A stretch of 64,000 bases of DNA, from NCBI GenBank assembly GCA_964474905.1, contig CAYYUP010000015.1, positions 1-64,000 on the forward strand. Reading direction: 5' to 3'. Under the pieces are notes generated by a model. The model was given only the letters and a program-made list of their open reading frames with translations, made no database searches and was not told where the DNA came from. Shown piece by piece: positions 1 to 9,092 of this stretch. The number at the start of each line of letters is the position of its first letter. Position 1 is the first letter of the stretch. This stretch comes from JADJRG01 sp964474905. GTDB lineage: Bacteria > Myxococcota_A > Polyangia > Nannocystales > Nannocystaceae. Position numbers and translations under genes: made by a program.

Positions 1-52
1 CCGTAATTAGAGAAGCCGGTGATGCGGGGGCTGGGCGTGCTGGGGTGGAGAT

Positions 53-2032
53 TTAGGTCTGGGATGCGCCGCCCTCGTAGCGCTCTTGGCGGAGGCGGAA
101 GGCTGCCCAACCGCCTTCCATGAGCCTTAATATGTGGTCCTTGGTGGTCTGTAGATCGTCCTGGGCGATCGCCTGAGAGGAGCGGCCGTCAGCCTCCATG
201 ACGATGACGCGTTCGGCGTCGCCGAGCACCGGTAGGTTGGGGTTGTGGGTGATGGTGATCAGCTGGCGGCGAGTCTTGACCTCGCGTAGCTGGGGCACAA
301 TCGCGTCTGAGATGAACGAGTTGTCGAGGTTGTCCTCGGGCTGATCAATGAGCAGGGGCGCTTCGCTTTCGAGGAGCAGAATCGGCAGGATCGCGGAGCT
401 TTTTTGTCCGGTCGAGAGGCGCTCGGCGCTGCGCCAGGTGTCGCCGACGCGGAGCTCGATGCGCGGTACATCCTCGCGATCGATGACGTCGAGCTGGTAG
501 CGCCGCTCGGGATGTTCGCGGAGCTGCGAGAATAAGGTCTGAGCGAAGTCCGGGTTGACGTCGGCAGAGGCAGTGAGGGCCGCTAGGTCGTCTCGATCGG
601 CGAACTCGCCGAGATCACCCGGGGCGATTGCGGCGGCCAAACGATCGACCGGCGCGTTGTACTGACGGCCAGTTTTTTTCATCAAGGAGACAAGCAGGTC
701 GCGGTAGTCGCTGGCCTCGGCGTCCGCAGTGACGATCACCCGGACTTTGCCACCCAAGCGGGCGCTGATCTCCGCGGAGATCGCAGTTCGAGTTTTGGTC
801 CGCTCGCGTCGGAGATCGGCGTAGGTGTCCAGTAGGTGCCGGCGCTGTTTCTTGGCCTCGGTCTGGGCGCTCGAGAGTTCGACCAGCTCGCCCTTGACGG
901 ACTGCAGACGCTGGACCTGGGCGGCCGCTTCGTCGCGGGCCGTGAGCCGCTCAGAGTGGGCGTCAGCCTCCTGCATCAGCGCCTGGTAGTTGGCCTCGGC
1001 GGGCGCGTGCAGGGTGGCAACCTCGGTCTGGGCACGGCTCAGGTTCGCGGCGAGACTGCGCAGCCGATCGACGACCGACGAGAGCAAGATCGGCAGCTCA
1101 GTCTCGTGGCGCAGGAGCTCTCGTTTGAGATCGCTGAAGAGCGCGCCGTTTGGTCCCTGCTCAACGGATGCGGGGATCAACTCGTCGAGTGCCTTGACCT
1201 GATCGAGGGTCGCGTCGCCGAGATGATCGCGGAGCTTTGAGACCGCCGCGAGGGTGCGCCCTAGACTCGCACTCTCCTGCTCGCGCAGCTCCTTTGCGGC
1301 CGCTGCACCCTGGAGTTGGGGTGAGAGACCATCCTCGGCCATCGCCGTATTTGCGGCCGCGAGCTTGCTTTCCCAACTCGAGAGATCAACCAAATCCTGA
1401 TGCGCACCGAGGGTCCGGGTCGCGAGCTGTTGCAGTCGCTGGCCGTTCTCGATGAGCGCAGCCCCGGCCTGGTCAATGCGAGTTTGCAGCTCGTGCAGCG
1501 GCTGCGAAGATAGACGATCAAGGAGCTCGCGCTGCGCCGTCGGGTTTTGGGCGATCAGCTCGATCTCGTTGTGGGAGAAAATCGCTGCGTCGATCAGGAT
1601 CGAGGACGCCAAAACCTTGGCGTCGATCGCCTTGCCACTGTCATCGGTGATCGACGGGGCTTCGTTGGCGCGCCGCCGGATCCTGTAGGTCAGGCCCTCT
1701 TGACTCTCGAACTCGACCTCGATGTAGCCGGTGCTGCCGAGGTTTGCGGCGAGCAAGTTGTGCAGGCGATCGTCCGCGCTCTTGTTGCCAGCGCTCGCCG
1801 GAGGTTCGCGGTCGAGGGCGAAGCGGATGAACTCGAGAATCGTCGTCTTGCCCGACCCGCGGCCGCCGATGATGCAGTTGAGACCGTCGCTAAAGCGGAG
1901 ATCGAGCTTGTCGAGGAAGCCGCCGTAGACCCGTAAACGTCGTAATTTGTGATGACCCACCGGTAGTGCCCTTCGTCGGAGAGTTGCTGGCGACCTTGCC
2001 TGGACGCCGTTCTCGACCGCGCGATTGTGCAC
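53..2032 (-). CDS. SMC/RecF-like coiled-coil ATPase
   Basis: Predicted cytosolic ABC-type ATPase of the DNA-repair/defence class, 659 residues. Walker A GGRGSGKTT lies at about residues 56-64, an ABC signature LSTGQKS near 539-545, Walker B LLIDQPED near 560-567 and an H-loop THN near 597. The middle (about 170-430) is Leu/Glu/Ala/Arg-rich and looks like a coiled coil. The tail with IDQPEDNLDN and THNPNLPVLGDAE resembles the C-terminus of TrlF-type and RloC-like ATPases, but no PHP or nuclease domain is attached here. The GTG start at 2032 has a GGGAG sequence about 8 nt upstream; GTG at residue 25 is an alternative. The gene diverges from a PDZ lipoprotein gene and has no obvious partner, so its substrate is unknown. 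Confidence 0.85.
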   Translation of the reverse strand: MHNRAVENGVQARSPATLRRRALPVGHHKLRRLRVYGGFLDKLDLRFSDGLNCIIGGRGSGKTTILEFIRFALDREPPASAGNKSADDRLHNLLAANLGSTGYIEVEFESQEGLTYRIRRRANEAPSITDDSGKAIDAKVLASSILIDAAIFSHNEIELIAQNPTAQRELLDRLSSQPLHELQTRIDQAGAALIENGQRLQQLATRTLGAHQDLVDLSSWESKLAAANTAMAEDGLSPQLQGAAAAKELREQESASLGRTLAAVSKLRDHLGDATLDQVKALDELIPASVEQGPNGALFSDLKRELLRHETELPILLSSVVDRLRSLAANLSRAQTEVATLHAPAEANYQALMQEADAHSERLTARDEAAAQVQRLQSVKGELVELSSAQTEAKKQRRHLLDTYADLRRERTKTRTAISAEISARLGGKVRVIVTADAEASDYRDLLVSLMKKTGRQYNAPVDRLAAAIAPGDLGEFADRDDLAALTASADVNPDFAQTLFSQLREHPERRYQLDVIDREDVPRIELRVGDTWRSAERLSTGQKSSAILPILLLESEAPLLIDQPEDNLDNSFISDAIVPQLREVKTRRQLITITHNPNLPVLGDAERVIVMEADGRSSQAIAQDDLQTTKDHILRLMEGGWAAFRLRQERYEGGASQT

Positions 2033-2132
2033 GTTCTTGGCTCCCGAATCGATCGTTCTTTGCTGTGTCGACGGATTTTTTGGCTCCGGCTCGTCACTCT
2101 GTGGCTCACAGATTGATCGACGCGTAGGCTAG

Positions 2133-3269
2133 GTGACAGTGCGATCACTTGTCCCCTCTGAACGTCGGATTTGCGCGCGTCTTCGCCTGTCGCTGTGCCC
2201 GCTCGGTCTGCTCGTCGCGCTCGCGTGCGGCTCGCCTGTCACCGAGGATTCGGGAGAAAAATCTGAGTTGGGTGCGGCTCCATCGGCGGTGCTTGGCGGC
2301 GCGGCACTGCAGCTCTTGCCGACGGCGATCCGCTCAGATGTCGAGGATCCGTCGACCTTCACCGTCGACTCGGCTGTCGCTGCGTTGCTGGTTCAGGCGC
2401 TGCTCGACGGCCGTAGTGGTCTCGAGATCGAGCCGCGGATGGATGGCGATGGAACCACGCAGGGTTACCGCTTAGGCGGTATTGGGGGGGGCTCAGCCTT
2501 CGCGCTCTTGGGCCTAAAAAACGGTGACATCGTCGGGGCGGTGAACGGTATTGGCATGACCAGCCCGGCGCGAGCACGCGAGGCGATCGCGACGGGGCGG
2601 CGACATGTGGTGGTGGCGATCGAGCGTGGCGATACGGCGATCTTCCTCGACTATCGCTTGGTCGACGGCCTCGTGTGGGCAGAGACAGTGAGCAGGAACG
2701 GTGGCCAAGCACTCGATGCGGACGCGCTTACGCCTACCGTTGTCGATGCATCGTCGCTGGTGGTGGCGGTGGACGATGACGCCTTGGCGGTGCTGGCCGA
2801 GGAGAGTCGCGTCGGCGGCAGCAAAGAATTGCAGGTCCGTCGCGGGTCCCGTGACGGCTCAGGATCCAGCAGCAAGGGATCGGGCAGCAAGGGCTCGGCT
2901 GGGTCAGGATCGGACAACAAAGGTTCAGGCGCTGCGAGCTGCTCGGCGGCGGACCAGTGCACGATCCGTCGCGCTGAGATCGATACGTTGCTCGCGGATC
3001 CGAGCCGTGCGAGCCGACAGCTGCGCTACATGCCGCATATCAGCGGCGGCAAGCATCGTGGCTATCGGCTGCTCAACGTCACGCCCAACTCAGCGGTCGC
3101 CGATCTCGGCTTTCGCAAGGGCGATGTGATCACCCGGGTCAACGGCTACAACCTCAGCGATGATGGCGATCTCTTGGCTCTCTATATGGAGATCGGGAGT
3201 GCCTCGACCTATCGAATCAAGTACGAGCGCGCTGGGGTTTTGCGGCTGAAGACGGTCCGGGTTCGCTGA
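2133..3269 (+). CDS. Double-PDZ lipoprotein, GspC-like
   Basis: Predicted lipoprotein of 378 residues; the lipobox ends in LVALAC (Cys about 32). Two PDZ-like modules are visible: one around residues 85-175 (GYRL, then GSAFALLGLKNGDIVGAVNG) and one at about 290-378 (GYRLLNVTPNSAVADLGFRK, then GDVITRVNGYNL). They are joined by a Ser/Gly/Lys-rich linker with KGSGSKGSAGSG. The module pattern resembles the C-terminal PDZ domain of type II secretion protein GspC, but there is no GspC transmembrane/HR region and no gsp gene nearby. It probably holds a partner protein in the periplasm. The GTG at 2133 begins the frame; GTG two codons on is equally possible. It converges with the SulP gene, 8 bp apart. 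Confidence 0.8.
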   Translation: MTVRSLVPSERRICARLRLSLCPLGLLVALACGSPVTEDSGEKSELGAAPSAVLGGAALQLLPTAIRSDVEDPSTFTVDSAVAALLVQALLDGRSGLEIEPRMDGDGTTQGYRLGGIGGGSAFALLGLKNGDIVGAVNGIGMTSPARAREAIATGRRHVVVAIERGDTAIFLDYRLVDGLVWAETVSRNGGQALDADALTPTVVDASSLVVAVDDDALAVLAEESRVGGSKELQVRRGSRDGSGSSSKGSGSKGSAGSGSDNKGSGAASCSAADQCTIRRAEIDTLLADPSRASRQLRYMPHISGGKHRGYRLLNVTPNSAVADLGFRKGDVITRVNGYNLSDDGDLLALYMEIGSASTYRIKYERAGVLRLKTVRVR

Positions 3270-3277
3270 AAGCTGCC

Positions 3278-5029
3278 TCAGCTCGAGACCGAAGCCTCGC
3301 TTGCCATGCGGGCGATCAGCGGATCGGGAGTGATTGTTGAGGTGGCTTTAGTACCTGCCTCAAGGGCCATGATTGCGTCGTGCAGCGAGAGAAAGAAATT
3401 CTCCGGCCCGAGCGCTGTAAAGAATCCCGAGCGCTTCATGACCTCGCGGACAGGTCCTTTGACACCGGCGAAGATCAAGCGGATCCCTCGATCGGTGTAC
3501 TCGGAGGCGATTCTGTGCAGGGCAGCGTCAGCCGAGGAGTCGAGGTTGTTGACCGCGCTAGCGTCGAGCAGCACCGCCCGCAGGGGTTGCTCGGCAGCGG
3601 CCTCGAGATCACGCAGGGTCTCGCGCAGGAACGAGACGTTACCGAAGTAGAACTGCGCGTCGATGCGGAGGATGAGGATGCCTGGACAGGGGATCGCCGT
3701 GGGTGCGTGGTGGAGGTCTCGGAAAGCGTGCGAGCCTGGCATCTGGCCAAGAACGGCGAAGTGCGGCCGAGTCGTACGGACGACGAACCAGAGCAGCGAG
3801 GCCAGGACGCCGATGATGATGCCGGTCTGGATCCCGACCGCCAGCACGGCTGCAAAGGTCAGGCCCAGGAGTGCGAGATCGGAGCGTTTGACCCGCCAGA
3901 GGTGCGCGACCTGCTTGAGGTCGATGAGCCCGAAGACTGCGGTCATGATGATCGCCGCCAGGGTTGCCTTGGGCAGGAAGTAGAGGAGAGGCGTAAGAAA
4001 GAGCAGCGCGATCGAGATGACGATCGCGGTGATGATGCCGGCCATGGGCGTCTCGGCCCCGGCCTGGTCGTTGACCGCAGTGCGGGAGAAGCCGCCGGTG
4101 ACCGGGTAAGCGCGGAAGAGGGAGGCCGCGAGGTTGGCTGCACCGATCGCGATGAGCTCCTTGTTGGCGTCGATCTCGTAGCGCTTGCGGGTGGCGATCG
4201 CCTTGGAAACGCTGATCGCCTCCATGAAGGCGACCAGGGCAATCGCCAGGGCTGTGGGCGCGAGCGTGGTGATGTCGTCGGCGCTCACCTCTGGGATCGC
4301 GAAGGTCGGCAGTCCGGCCTCGACGACGCCGACAATCGCGATGCCCTCGAGGTCGAGGCGGCCGAGCCAGACCGCGACGGTGCTGATGACGGCGACGATC
4401 AGCGCCCTCGGCAGGCGCGGCGCTTTACGCTTGAGGGCGAGTAGGATGGCCACCGCACTGACGCCGATGGCGAGGGTCAGGAGGTGGGTATCGGTGATGT
4501 GCCTGCCGACGTCGGCGGCGATTTGGTGCACCAGGTTGGAGGAGGCGAGCGGCACTCCGATCAGGTGCTTGAGCTGGCTGAGACCGATGATGATGGCTGC
4601 CGCCGAGGTGAAGCCGCTGATCACCGGCTGCGAGAGAAAATTGACGAGGAAGCCGAGGCGAGCGACGCCCATCACGACCTGCAGGACGCCGGCCATCAGC
4701 GCCAGGAGCACGGCGAAGGCGATGTATTCGGGGCTGCCAGAGGTCGCGATCGCACCGACACCGGCGGCGACCAGGAGCGAGTCCATCGCCACCGGGCCGA
4801 CCGCGAGTTCACGCGAGGTGCCGAAGAGCGCGTAGGCGATGAGCGGGGTGACCGAGGCGTAGAGGCCGACGATCGGCGGCAGGCCGGCGAGCATCGCGTA
4901 GGCCATGCCCTGCGGGATCAACATCACCGCGGTCGTCAGGCCTGCGATGAGGTCCCCTCGTAGCGCCGCACGGCGGTAGTTCGGGAGCCAACTCAGGATC
5001 GGGAGGGCGTTTCGGAGCGCGGCGTTCAT
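3278..5029 (-). CDS. SulP family anion transporter with STAS domain
   Basis: Inner-membrane secondary transporter of the SulP/SLC26 family (sulfate, bicarbonate or other anions). The family N-terminus is clear: RGDLIAGLTTAVMLIPQGMA followed by LAGLPPIVGLYASVTP and an ELAVGPVAMDS stretch, then many hydrophobic segments across residues 20-430. A cytosolic STAS domain fills about 450-560 (ILRIDAQFYFGN, LLDASAVNNLDSSA). I chose ATG 5029 because it puts the usual short N-terminus before the first helix; the frame stays open to ATG 5104 (25 more residues), and neither start has a clear ribosome site. Length, about 583 residues, is normal. Substrate cannot be told from sequence. Confidence 0.93.
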   Translation of the reverse strand: MNAALRNALPILSWLPNYRRAALRGDLIAGLTTAVMLIPQGMAYAMLAGLPPIVGLYASVTPLIAYALFGTSRELAVGPVAMDSLLVAAGVGAIATSGSPEYIAFAVLLALMAGVLQVVMGVARLGFLVNFLSQPVISGFTSAAAIIIGLSQLKHLIGVPLASSNLVHQIAADVGRHITDTHLLTLAIGVSAVAILLALKRKAPRLPRALIVAVISTVAVWLGRLDLEGIAIVGVVEAGLPTFAIPEVSADDITTLAPTALAIALVAFMEAISVSKAIATRKRYEIDANKELIAIGAANLAASLFRAYPVTGGFSRTAVNDQAGAETPMAGIITAIVISIALLFLTPLLYFLPKATLAAIIMTAVFGLIDLKQVAHLWRVKRSDLALLGLTFAAVLAVGIQTGIIIGVLASLLWFVVRTTRPHFAVLGQMPGSHAFRDLHHAPTAIPCPGILILRIDAQFYFGNVSFLRETLRDLEAAAEQPLRAVLLDASAVNNLDSSADAALHRIASEYTDRGIRLIFAGVKGPVREVMKRSGFFTALGPENFFLSLHDAIMALEAGTKATSTITPDPLIARMASEASVSS

Positions 5030-5182
5030 CAGCGTAGAGACCCGAATGCAAGCGCCGCGCCCAAACTCGAAGAGCGTCGCGGCGGCCGCTCCTCGCCGCA
5101 TCATAGGCGAATGGGGGAGGTCGTTGCGACACGTTGCGACCGGTCGGAGCTGCGAGCGTTGGTAGCTCAGCAGCTCAGCGGC

Positions 5183-6673
5183 TCAGGTGCTCGGCTTCTT
5201 TTTGCCGAGGTTGACGATCACCTTGGACGAGCCGGTGTGCACGATCGGCTTGGGTTTCGCGAAGAGGCGGGCACAGGCGACGCCGTCGTGGTAGGGGCGG
5301 GCGGACTCGTAGATCGTCGGCACGATGATCTCGCCCTTGCGATCGATGTAGCCCCAGCGGTGATCGATGCGAACCGCCGCGCGGCCGTCCTCGAAGGACT
5401 CGGCGCGTTCGAAGTGCGGGCTGATCGCGAGCGTGCCGTCGCGGTCGATGAAGCCCACCCGATTACCTAGGCCAACTGCGGCGAAGCCCTCGGAGAATTT
5501 GCCGCCGTCGCGGTACTCGACCGGGATGACCATTTCGCCATCGCGCTTGATGTAGCCGGTGTGGCCGTCTTCGTGGATCGCCGCCAGGCCCTCGGAGAAG
5601 TCGCTCGCCTCTGGGTACTCGGGCTCGATGATCACCTTGCCGCTGGGATCGATGAAGCCGTAGAGATCGTCGAGCTGGATCCTCGCGAGGCCATCGACGA
5701 AGTCAAAGACCATGTCGTATTCGGGCTCGACGATGATCGTGCCGGACTTGTCGAAGTAGCCCCAGCAGGCGACGCCGATCCGGTTGAGTGCCTTGAAGCG
5801 GGCGAGGCCCTCGACGTAGCGCCCGACCTGGAGGGTGCCCTGGCGGGCCGGGCTGAAGGTGCCCTTTTCGTCGATGAAGCCGCCCTCGTCGCCGAGTTGC
5901 ACGTTGGCCATGCCGTCGGAGAAGCTGGTCGCCGAGCTGAACTGCGGGGCGATGACCATCTCGCCCTTGGGGTCGATGTAGCCCCACTTGTCCTCGACTT
6001 TGACCGCCGCCAGGCCCTCGCTAAAGCCGAGTGTGAGGGTATAGGCCGCCGGGATCATCAGCTCGCCGGTGATGCGAATGAAGCCGTAGCTGTCGCCCAC
6101 CCGGCAGGGCAGGAGGCCGTCGGCAAAGGGCATGCTCCAGCCCATCGGCGAGGCCGGTAGCGCCTCCCCTTTGCGGTCGAGGAGGACAAAGGGGCCCGCT
6201 TCGCCGTGGGGATTGATGTAGGGGAAGTCGATGCCGCGGCCCAGCTCGAATAAGATCGTGTCGAGTGACTCGTCGGCCTCGACGCCTTGCGTGAGTTTCT
6301 CGCAGAGGCGGGAGAGCAGGGTGATGGTCTCTTTGATGCCGACGGGTGCGTCGCCGATCAGGGTGCCGAACTCGTGGTTGAAGCGCAGGGTGCAGCGGGC
6401 TTTTTTCTTGGGGCCCTCGTGGATCTCGAGCACGTGCGTGTAGTCCGACATCGCATCGCCGTGCACGCCGCTGACGCTTTTAAAGGAGTACTGCTCGAAG
6501 CGCTCGAGGAGCTCGGCGAAGCAATTGGGAGGCAGCTTGAGCGCGTGCTTTGCGTCTTTTGTGGCGAGCTCGACATCGCCGCTGCGGGTGATCACCAGGA
6601 CCTCTTCGTCGCTCGCAAGGCGAGGCCACATCCGGTAGACGATCTGAGTGGCGCGGGAGAGGATTTTAGCCAT
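5183..6673 (-). CDS. WG-repeat protein
   Basis: Protein of 496 residues with no signal peptide. The N-terminal 170 residues are unfamiliar. From about residue 190 there are roughly eight WG (KWG) beta repeats with the recurrent pattern [WY]G[FY]I-x-G-x2-I-P-x-Y followed by F-S-[DE]-G-x-A; examples are KWGYIDPKGEMVIAPQF, YGFIDPSGKVIIEPEY and RWGYIDRKGEIIVPTIY. WG repeats are thought to form a beta-propeller-like scaffold; their biochemical role is not established. It lies 110 bp downstream of, and in line with, the sigma-factor gene and could be co-transcribed with it. Confidence 0.85.
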   Translation of the reverse strand: MAKILSRATQIVYRMWPRLASDEEVLVITRSGDVELATKDAKHALKLPPNCFAELLERFEQYSFKSVSGVHGDAMSDYTHVLEIHEGPKKKARCTLRFNHEFGTLIGDAPVGIKETITLLSRLCEKLTQGVEADESLDTILFELGRGIDFPYINPHGEAGPFVLLDRKGEALPASPMGWSMPFADGLLPCRVGDSYGFIRITGELMIPAAYTLTLGFSEGLAAVKVEDKWGYIDPKGEMVIAPQFSSATSFSDGMANVQLGDEGGFIDEKGTFSPARQGTLQVGRYVEGLARFKALNRIGVACWGYFDKSGTIIVEPEYDMVFDFVDGLARIQLDDLYGFIDPSGKVIIEPEYPEASDFSEGLAAIHEDGHTGYIKRDGEMVIPVEYRDGGKFSEGFAAVGLGNRVGFIDRDGTLAISPHFERAESFEDGRAAVRIDHRWGYIDRKGEIIVPTIYESARPYHDGVACARLFAKPKPIVHTGSSKVIVNLGKKKPST

Positions 6674-6783
6674 GTGGCTCCTGGACTCGGCGAACCTGCG
6701 AGATTGTACAACTGTGGCCGCCGCTTGCGTCTCTCTCCGAGCCCGCGCGTTTTCGCATGTGTGTGATGTCGGTCATGGGGACG

Positions 6784-7434
6784 TTAGACCTCTGGTGGCT
6801 CGGCGCGGCCGAGGCTCTCTTGGATATGCCTGGCCCAGCCCTGAAGATCGGTGATCGTGGAGTCGGCTTCGGCCGGGCTCGCCGCGATGACGGCGACGCG
6901 GGTACGAAGACGCTCTTTGCCGAGGCGCAGGCGTCCGCGCACCGTGCCCTCCGGGATCCCCAGGAGTTCACCGATTTGGCGCCCCGAGAGATCTTCAAAA
7001 ATCGAAAGCTCGAGCACAACCTGAAAGTCGATGGGGATCTCGCGCAGCGCTCGCACCAGGAGTTGGGACTCGCGTCGCCTGGCGACGATCGATGACATCG
7101 ACGAGGGATCGAGGTCGCTGACACAGACGATCCCGAAGTCGATCGTCTCGGCCGTGCGCTTGTGCTTTTTTCGGATGTAGCCGCGCAGGTGGTTGAGCGC
7201 GATGGCGTAGAGGTAGCGGCGAAAGGAACTCTCGCCGCGGAACTTGTGCTTGGTCTCGGTGCAGGCGAGGAAGGTTTGTGAGACCAGGTCGGCGGCGTCG
7301 TGTTCGCTGGTCACCTTGTTGCGGAAGAAGCGGGAGATCGCCGCGAAGTGGCGGTCGACGAGGGCGCCACCGGCGTCGCGATCGCCTGCGCACCAGGCGT
7401 CGAGGAGCTGCCAATCGCGAAGTGTCGCTGACAT
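6784..7434 (-). CDS. ECF-type sigma-70 family RNA polymerase sigma factor
   Basis: Sigma-70 family factor of 216 residues. Region 2 is seen at about residues 15-85 (DRHFAAISRFFRNKV, DAADLVSQTFLA, FRRYLYAIALNHLRGYIRKK) and region 4 at about 130-190 (LREIPIDFQVVLELSIFEDL, GRQIGELLGIPEGTVRGRL), with a short linker and no region 1 or 3. It would direct RNA polymerase to a dedicated promoter set. The ATG at 7434 begins just before region 2; 26 more codons are open upstream but carry no family sequence. It is divergently paired with a Ser/Thr kinase gene, and the shared 150 bp upstream region is A/T-rich with a 23-bp inverted repeat, which suggests joint control. Confidence 0.93.
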   Translation of the reverse strand: MSATLRDWQLLDAWCAGDRDAGGALVDRHFAAISRFFRNKVTSEHDAADLVSQTFLACTETKHKFRGESSFRRYLYAIALNHLRGYIRKKHKRTAETIDFGIVCVSDLDPSSMSSIVARRRESQLLVRALREIPIDFQVVLELSIFEDLSGRQIGELLGIPEGTVRGRLRLGKERLRTRVAVIAASPAEADSTITDLQGWARHIQESLGRAEPPEV

Positions 7435-7492
7435 CAAGAGCACTATAACGCCGACATCAGGCTGCGCTAGCCGTTGCGGTGTTGATAATTCT

Positions 7493-7515
7493 GTAATTAT
7501 ACATGTGTACATTAC
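7493..7515. promoter_or_regulatory. Inverted repeat in divergent promoter region
   Basis: GTAAT at 7493-7497 mirrors ATTAC at 7511-7515, around a central near-palindromic TACATGTGTA. It lies in an A/T-rich 149-bp spacer between the divergent sigma-factor and Ser/Thr kinase genes. It could be an operator or an unusual promoter element; no regulator is identified. Confidence 0.4.
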
Positions 7516-7583
7516 AAGGTATGTAGTCGAACTTGTATCTCACTATACATAGATTTCGCTTCGCTATGGTTTAGGGTACCGTT

Positions 7584-9092
7584 ATGGTCGCTTCTATCGA
7601 ACCTGTGGGGCCCTGGCTGCCGTCAAACCGCGAGCGCCTTGCCGAGCGCCGTTTGCGGGCGATGGTCGACGCGAGGATCTTTGGCAGCACCCGAGAACCT
7701 GTGAAGATCGGCCGATACCGGGTCCTAGAGCGCCTTGGTGTCGGATCGATGGGCACTGTGTACGGGGCGATGGACGACGAACTCGGCCGCAAGGTGGCGC
7801 TCAAACTTGTGCACCCGCACCTGCTCGCCGATCCGAACGCTGGTCACGCGCGCCTGCTTCGAGAGGCCCGAGCGCTCGCTCGCCTCGCTCATCCCAACGT
7901 AGTGACGGTGTACGAGGTGGGCGTGCACGCTGAGGGGATCTTTTTGGCGATGGAGTACATCGAGGGCGGCTCGACGCTTGGGGCCTGGCTTGGGGCGGCT
8001 CCTCGTAGGGGGGCGGCGATCCTCGAGGTGATGATCGCCGCTGGAAGGGGATTGGCAGCCGCGCATGCCGCCGGCTTGGTGCACCGAGATGTTAAGCCAG
8101 ACAACATTATTGTCGATAGCACAGGGCGTGTTCGGGTCGTCGATTTTGGTCTGGTCCGGGCTACTTCGCCGCGGGGGGGCGGCGATTTGACGCCGTTGAC
8201 CGGTATCTCGGTCATCCTCGGCACGCCCGCCTACATGTCCCCAGAGCAGATCCGCGGTGATTCGCTGACTGCCTCAAGTGACCTCTACTCCTTTTGTCTG
8301 GTCTTCTACGAGGCGCTTACGGGGGAACGTGCCATCGGCAGCCAACTCAGCGGCCAACGAGAGGGGCTGCACGGTTCGCAACAAAAAGCTCCGTATAAAT
8401 GGTTACGGGTGCTCGCGCGAGGGCTCGCTCGGCGGCCTTCGGAGCGCTATTCGAATATGGAGGCGCTTCTAGAGGCGCTTCGGCGCGAGAGGCCGCGCAT
8501 TCGCCGTGAAGTGCTGATTCGGCTCCTCATCGCAGGGCTGGGCCTGGCCTTGGCGCTGCTCATGGCGATCCTGTGGATGGCAGAGCGGCGCCAGGCGACG
8601 CATGTGGACCCAGAGGTGTCGCCTGCGGTGGTTGTTTGGAGCGACGGTCCGCATCTGCTTCGCGGTGATGAGCACGGTGTTGTCACGCTGTGGGACTTTG
8701 CTGGCAGTACTCCGCGGGAGACCCGCCTGCAATGCACGAGCGCGCCGATCGCGGCACTCGCCCACAGTGGTCCTTCTGGCGCCATTGCCGCTGTCGATCG
8801 AGAGGGTCGGGTCTGCGTATGGCATTCGAACGATGGCGTGCTTGACGCGCTTCGTGCACCGTCGCAATTGCCTGGAAGTGTCGCCCTAGCGGTTGATCCA
8901 TCGGGCCGCAGATTCGCTATTGGTGACCGCAAGGGCTGGATCCGGACCTTTCGCGTCGGCAGCGAAGACGTGCTCAAAGAGTGGTCGGTGGGCGGCGGTG
9001 TCGCTTCGATGCGCTTCTGCGCTCCAGACCAGCTGCTCGTGGTGACGGAGGCCGGAGCGGTCCGTCGCCTGCACGTGCAGGTCCACGATTGA
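7584..9092 (+). CDS. Membrane Ser/Thr protein kinase with WD-like C-terminal domain
   Basis: Hanks-type (PknB-like) kinase, 502 residues. Kinase domain about residues 42-295: Gly-rich loop LGVGSMGTVY, VAIK-type Lys in KVALKLVH, catalytic HRDVKPDN, DFG, activation segment GTPAYMSPEQ and the SSDLYSFCLVFYE helix. One membrane helix follows (about 312-332, LIAGLGLALALLMAILW). The remaining 165 residues hold repeats such as VVTLWDF and VCVWHSND that look like WD/beta-propeller blades, placed outside the cytosol and likely acting as a sensor. All key kinase residues are present, so it should be active. The divergent sigma factor is a plausible partner or target, which is inference from position. 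Confidence 0.93.
   Translation: MVASIEPVGPWLPSNRERLAERRLRAMVDARIFGSTREPVKIGRYRVLERLGVGSMGTVYGAMDDELGRKVALKLVHPHLLADPNAGHARLLREARALARLAHPNVVTVYEVGVHAEGIFLAMEYIEGGSTLGAWLGAAPRRGAAILEVMIAAGRGLAAAHAAGLVHRDVKPDNIIVDSTGRVRVVDFGLVRATSPRGGGDLTPLTGISVILGTPAYMSPEQIRGDSLTASSDLYSFCLVFYEALTGERAIGSQLSGQREGLHGSQQKAPYKWLRVLARGLARRPSERYSNMEALLEALRRERPRIRREVLIRLLIAGLGLALALLMAILWMAERRQATHVDPEVSPAVVVWSDGPHLLRGDEHGVVTLWDFAGSTPRETRLQCTSAPIAALAHSGPSGAIAAVDREGRVCVWHSNDGVLDALRAPSQLPGSVALAVDPSGRRFAIGDRKGWIRTFRVGSEDVLKEWSVGGGVASMRFCAPDQLLVVTEAGAVRRLHVQVHD

Noticed and set aside
3380..4444. 354-codon plus-strand frame opposite the SulP gene
   Set aside because: Acidic/basic shadow translation of a high-GC gene, with no domain pattern, inside an obvious transporter.
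5030..5104. Extra 25 N-terminal residues of SulP
   Set aside because: Unlike the family start; ATG 5029 places the first conserved helix normally, although neither start has a clear ribosome site.
5150..5182. tRNA-like GGTAGCTCAG stretch
   Set aside because: The rest is CAGCTCAG repetition; no acceptor, anticodon or T-arm can be built.
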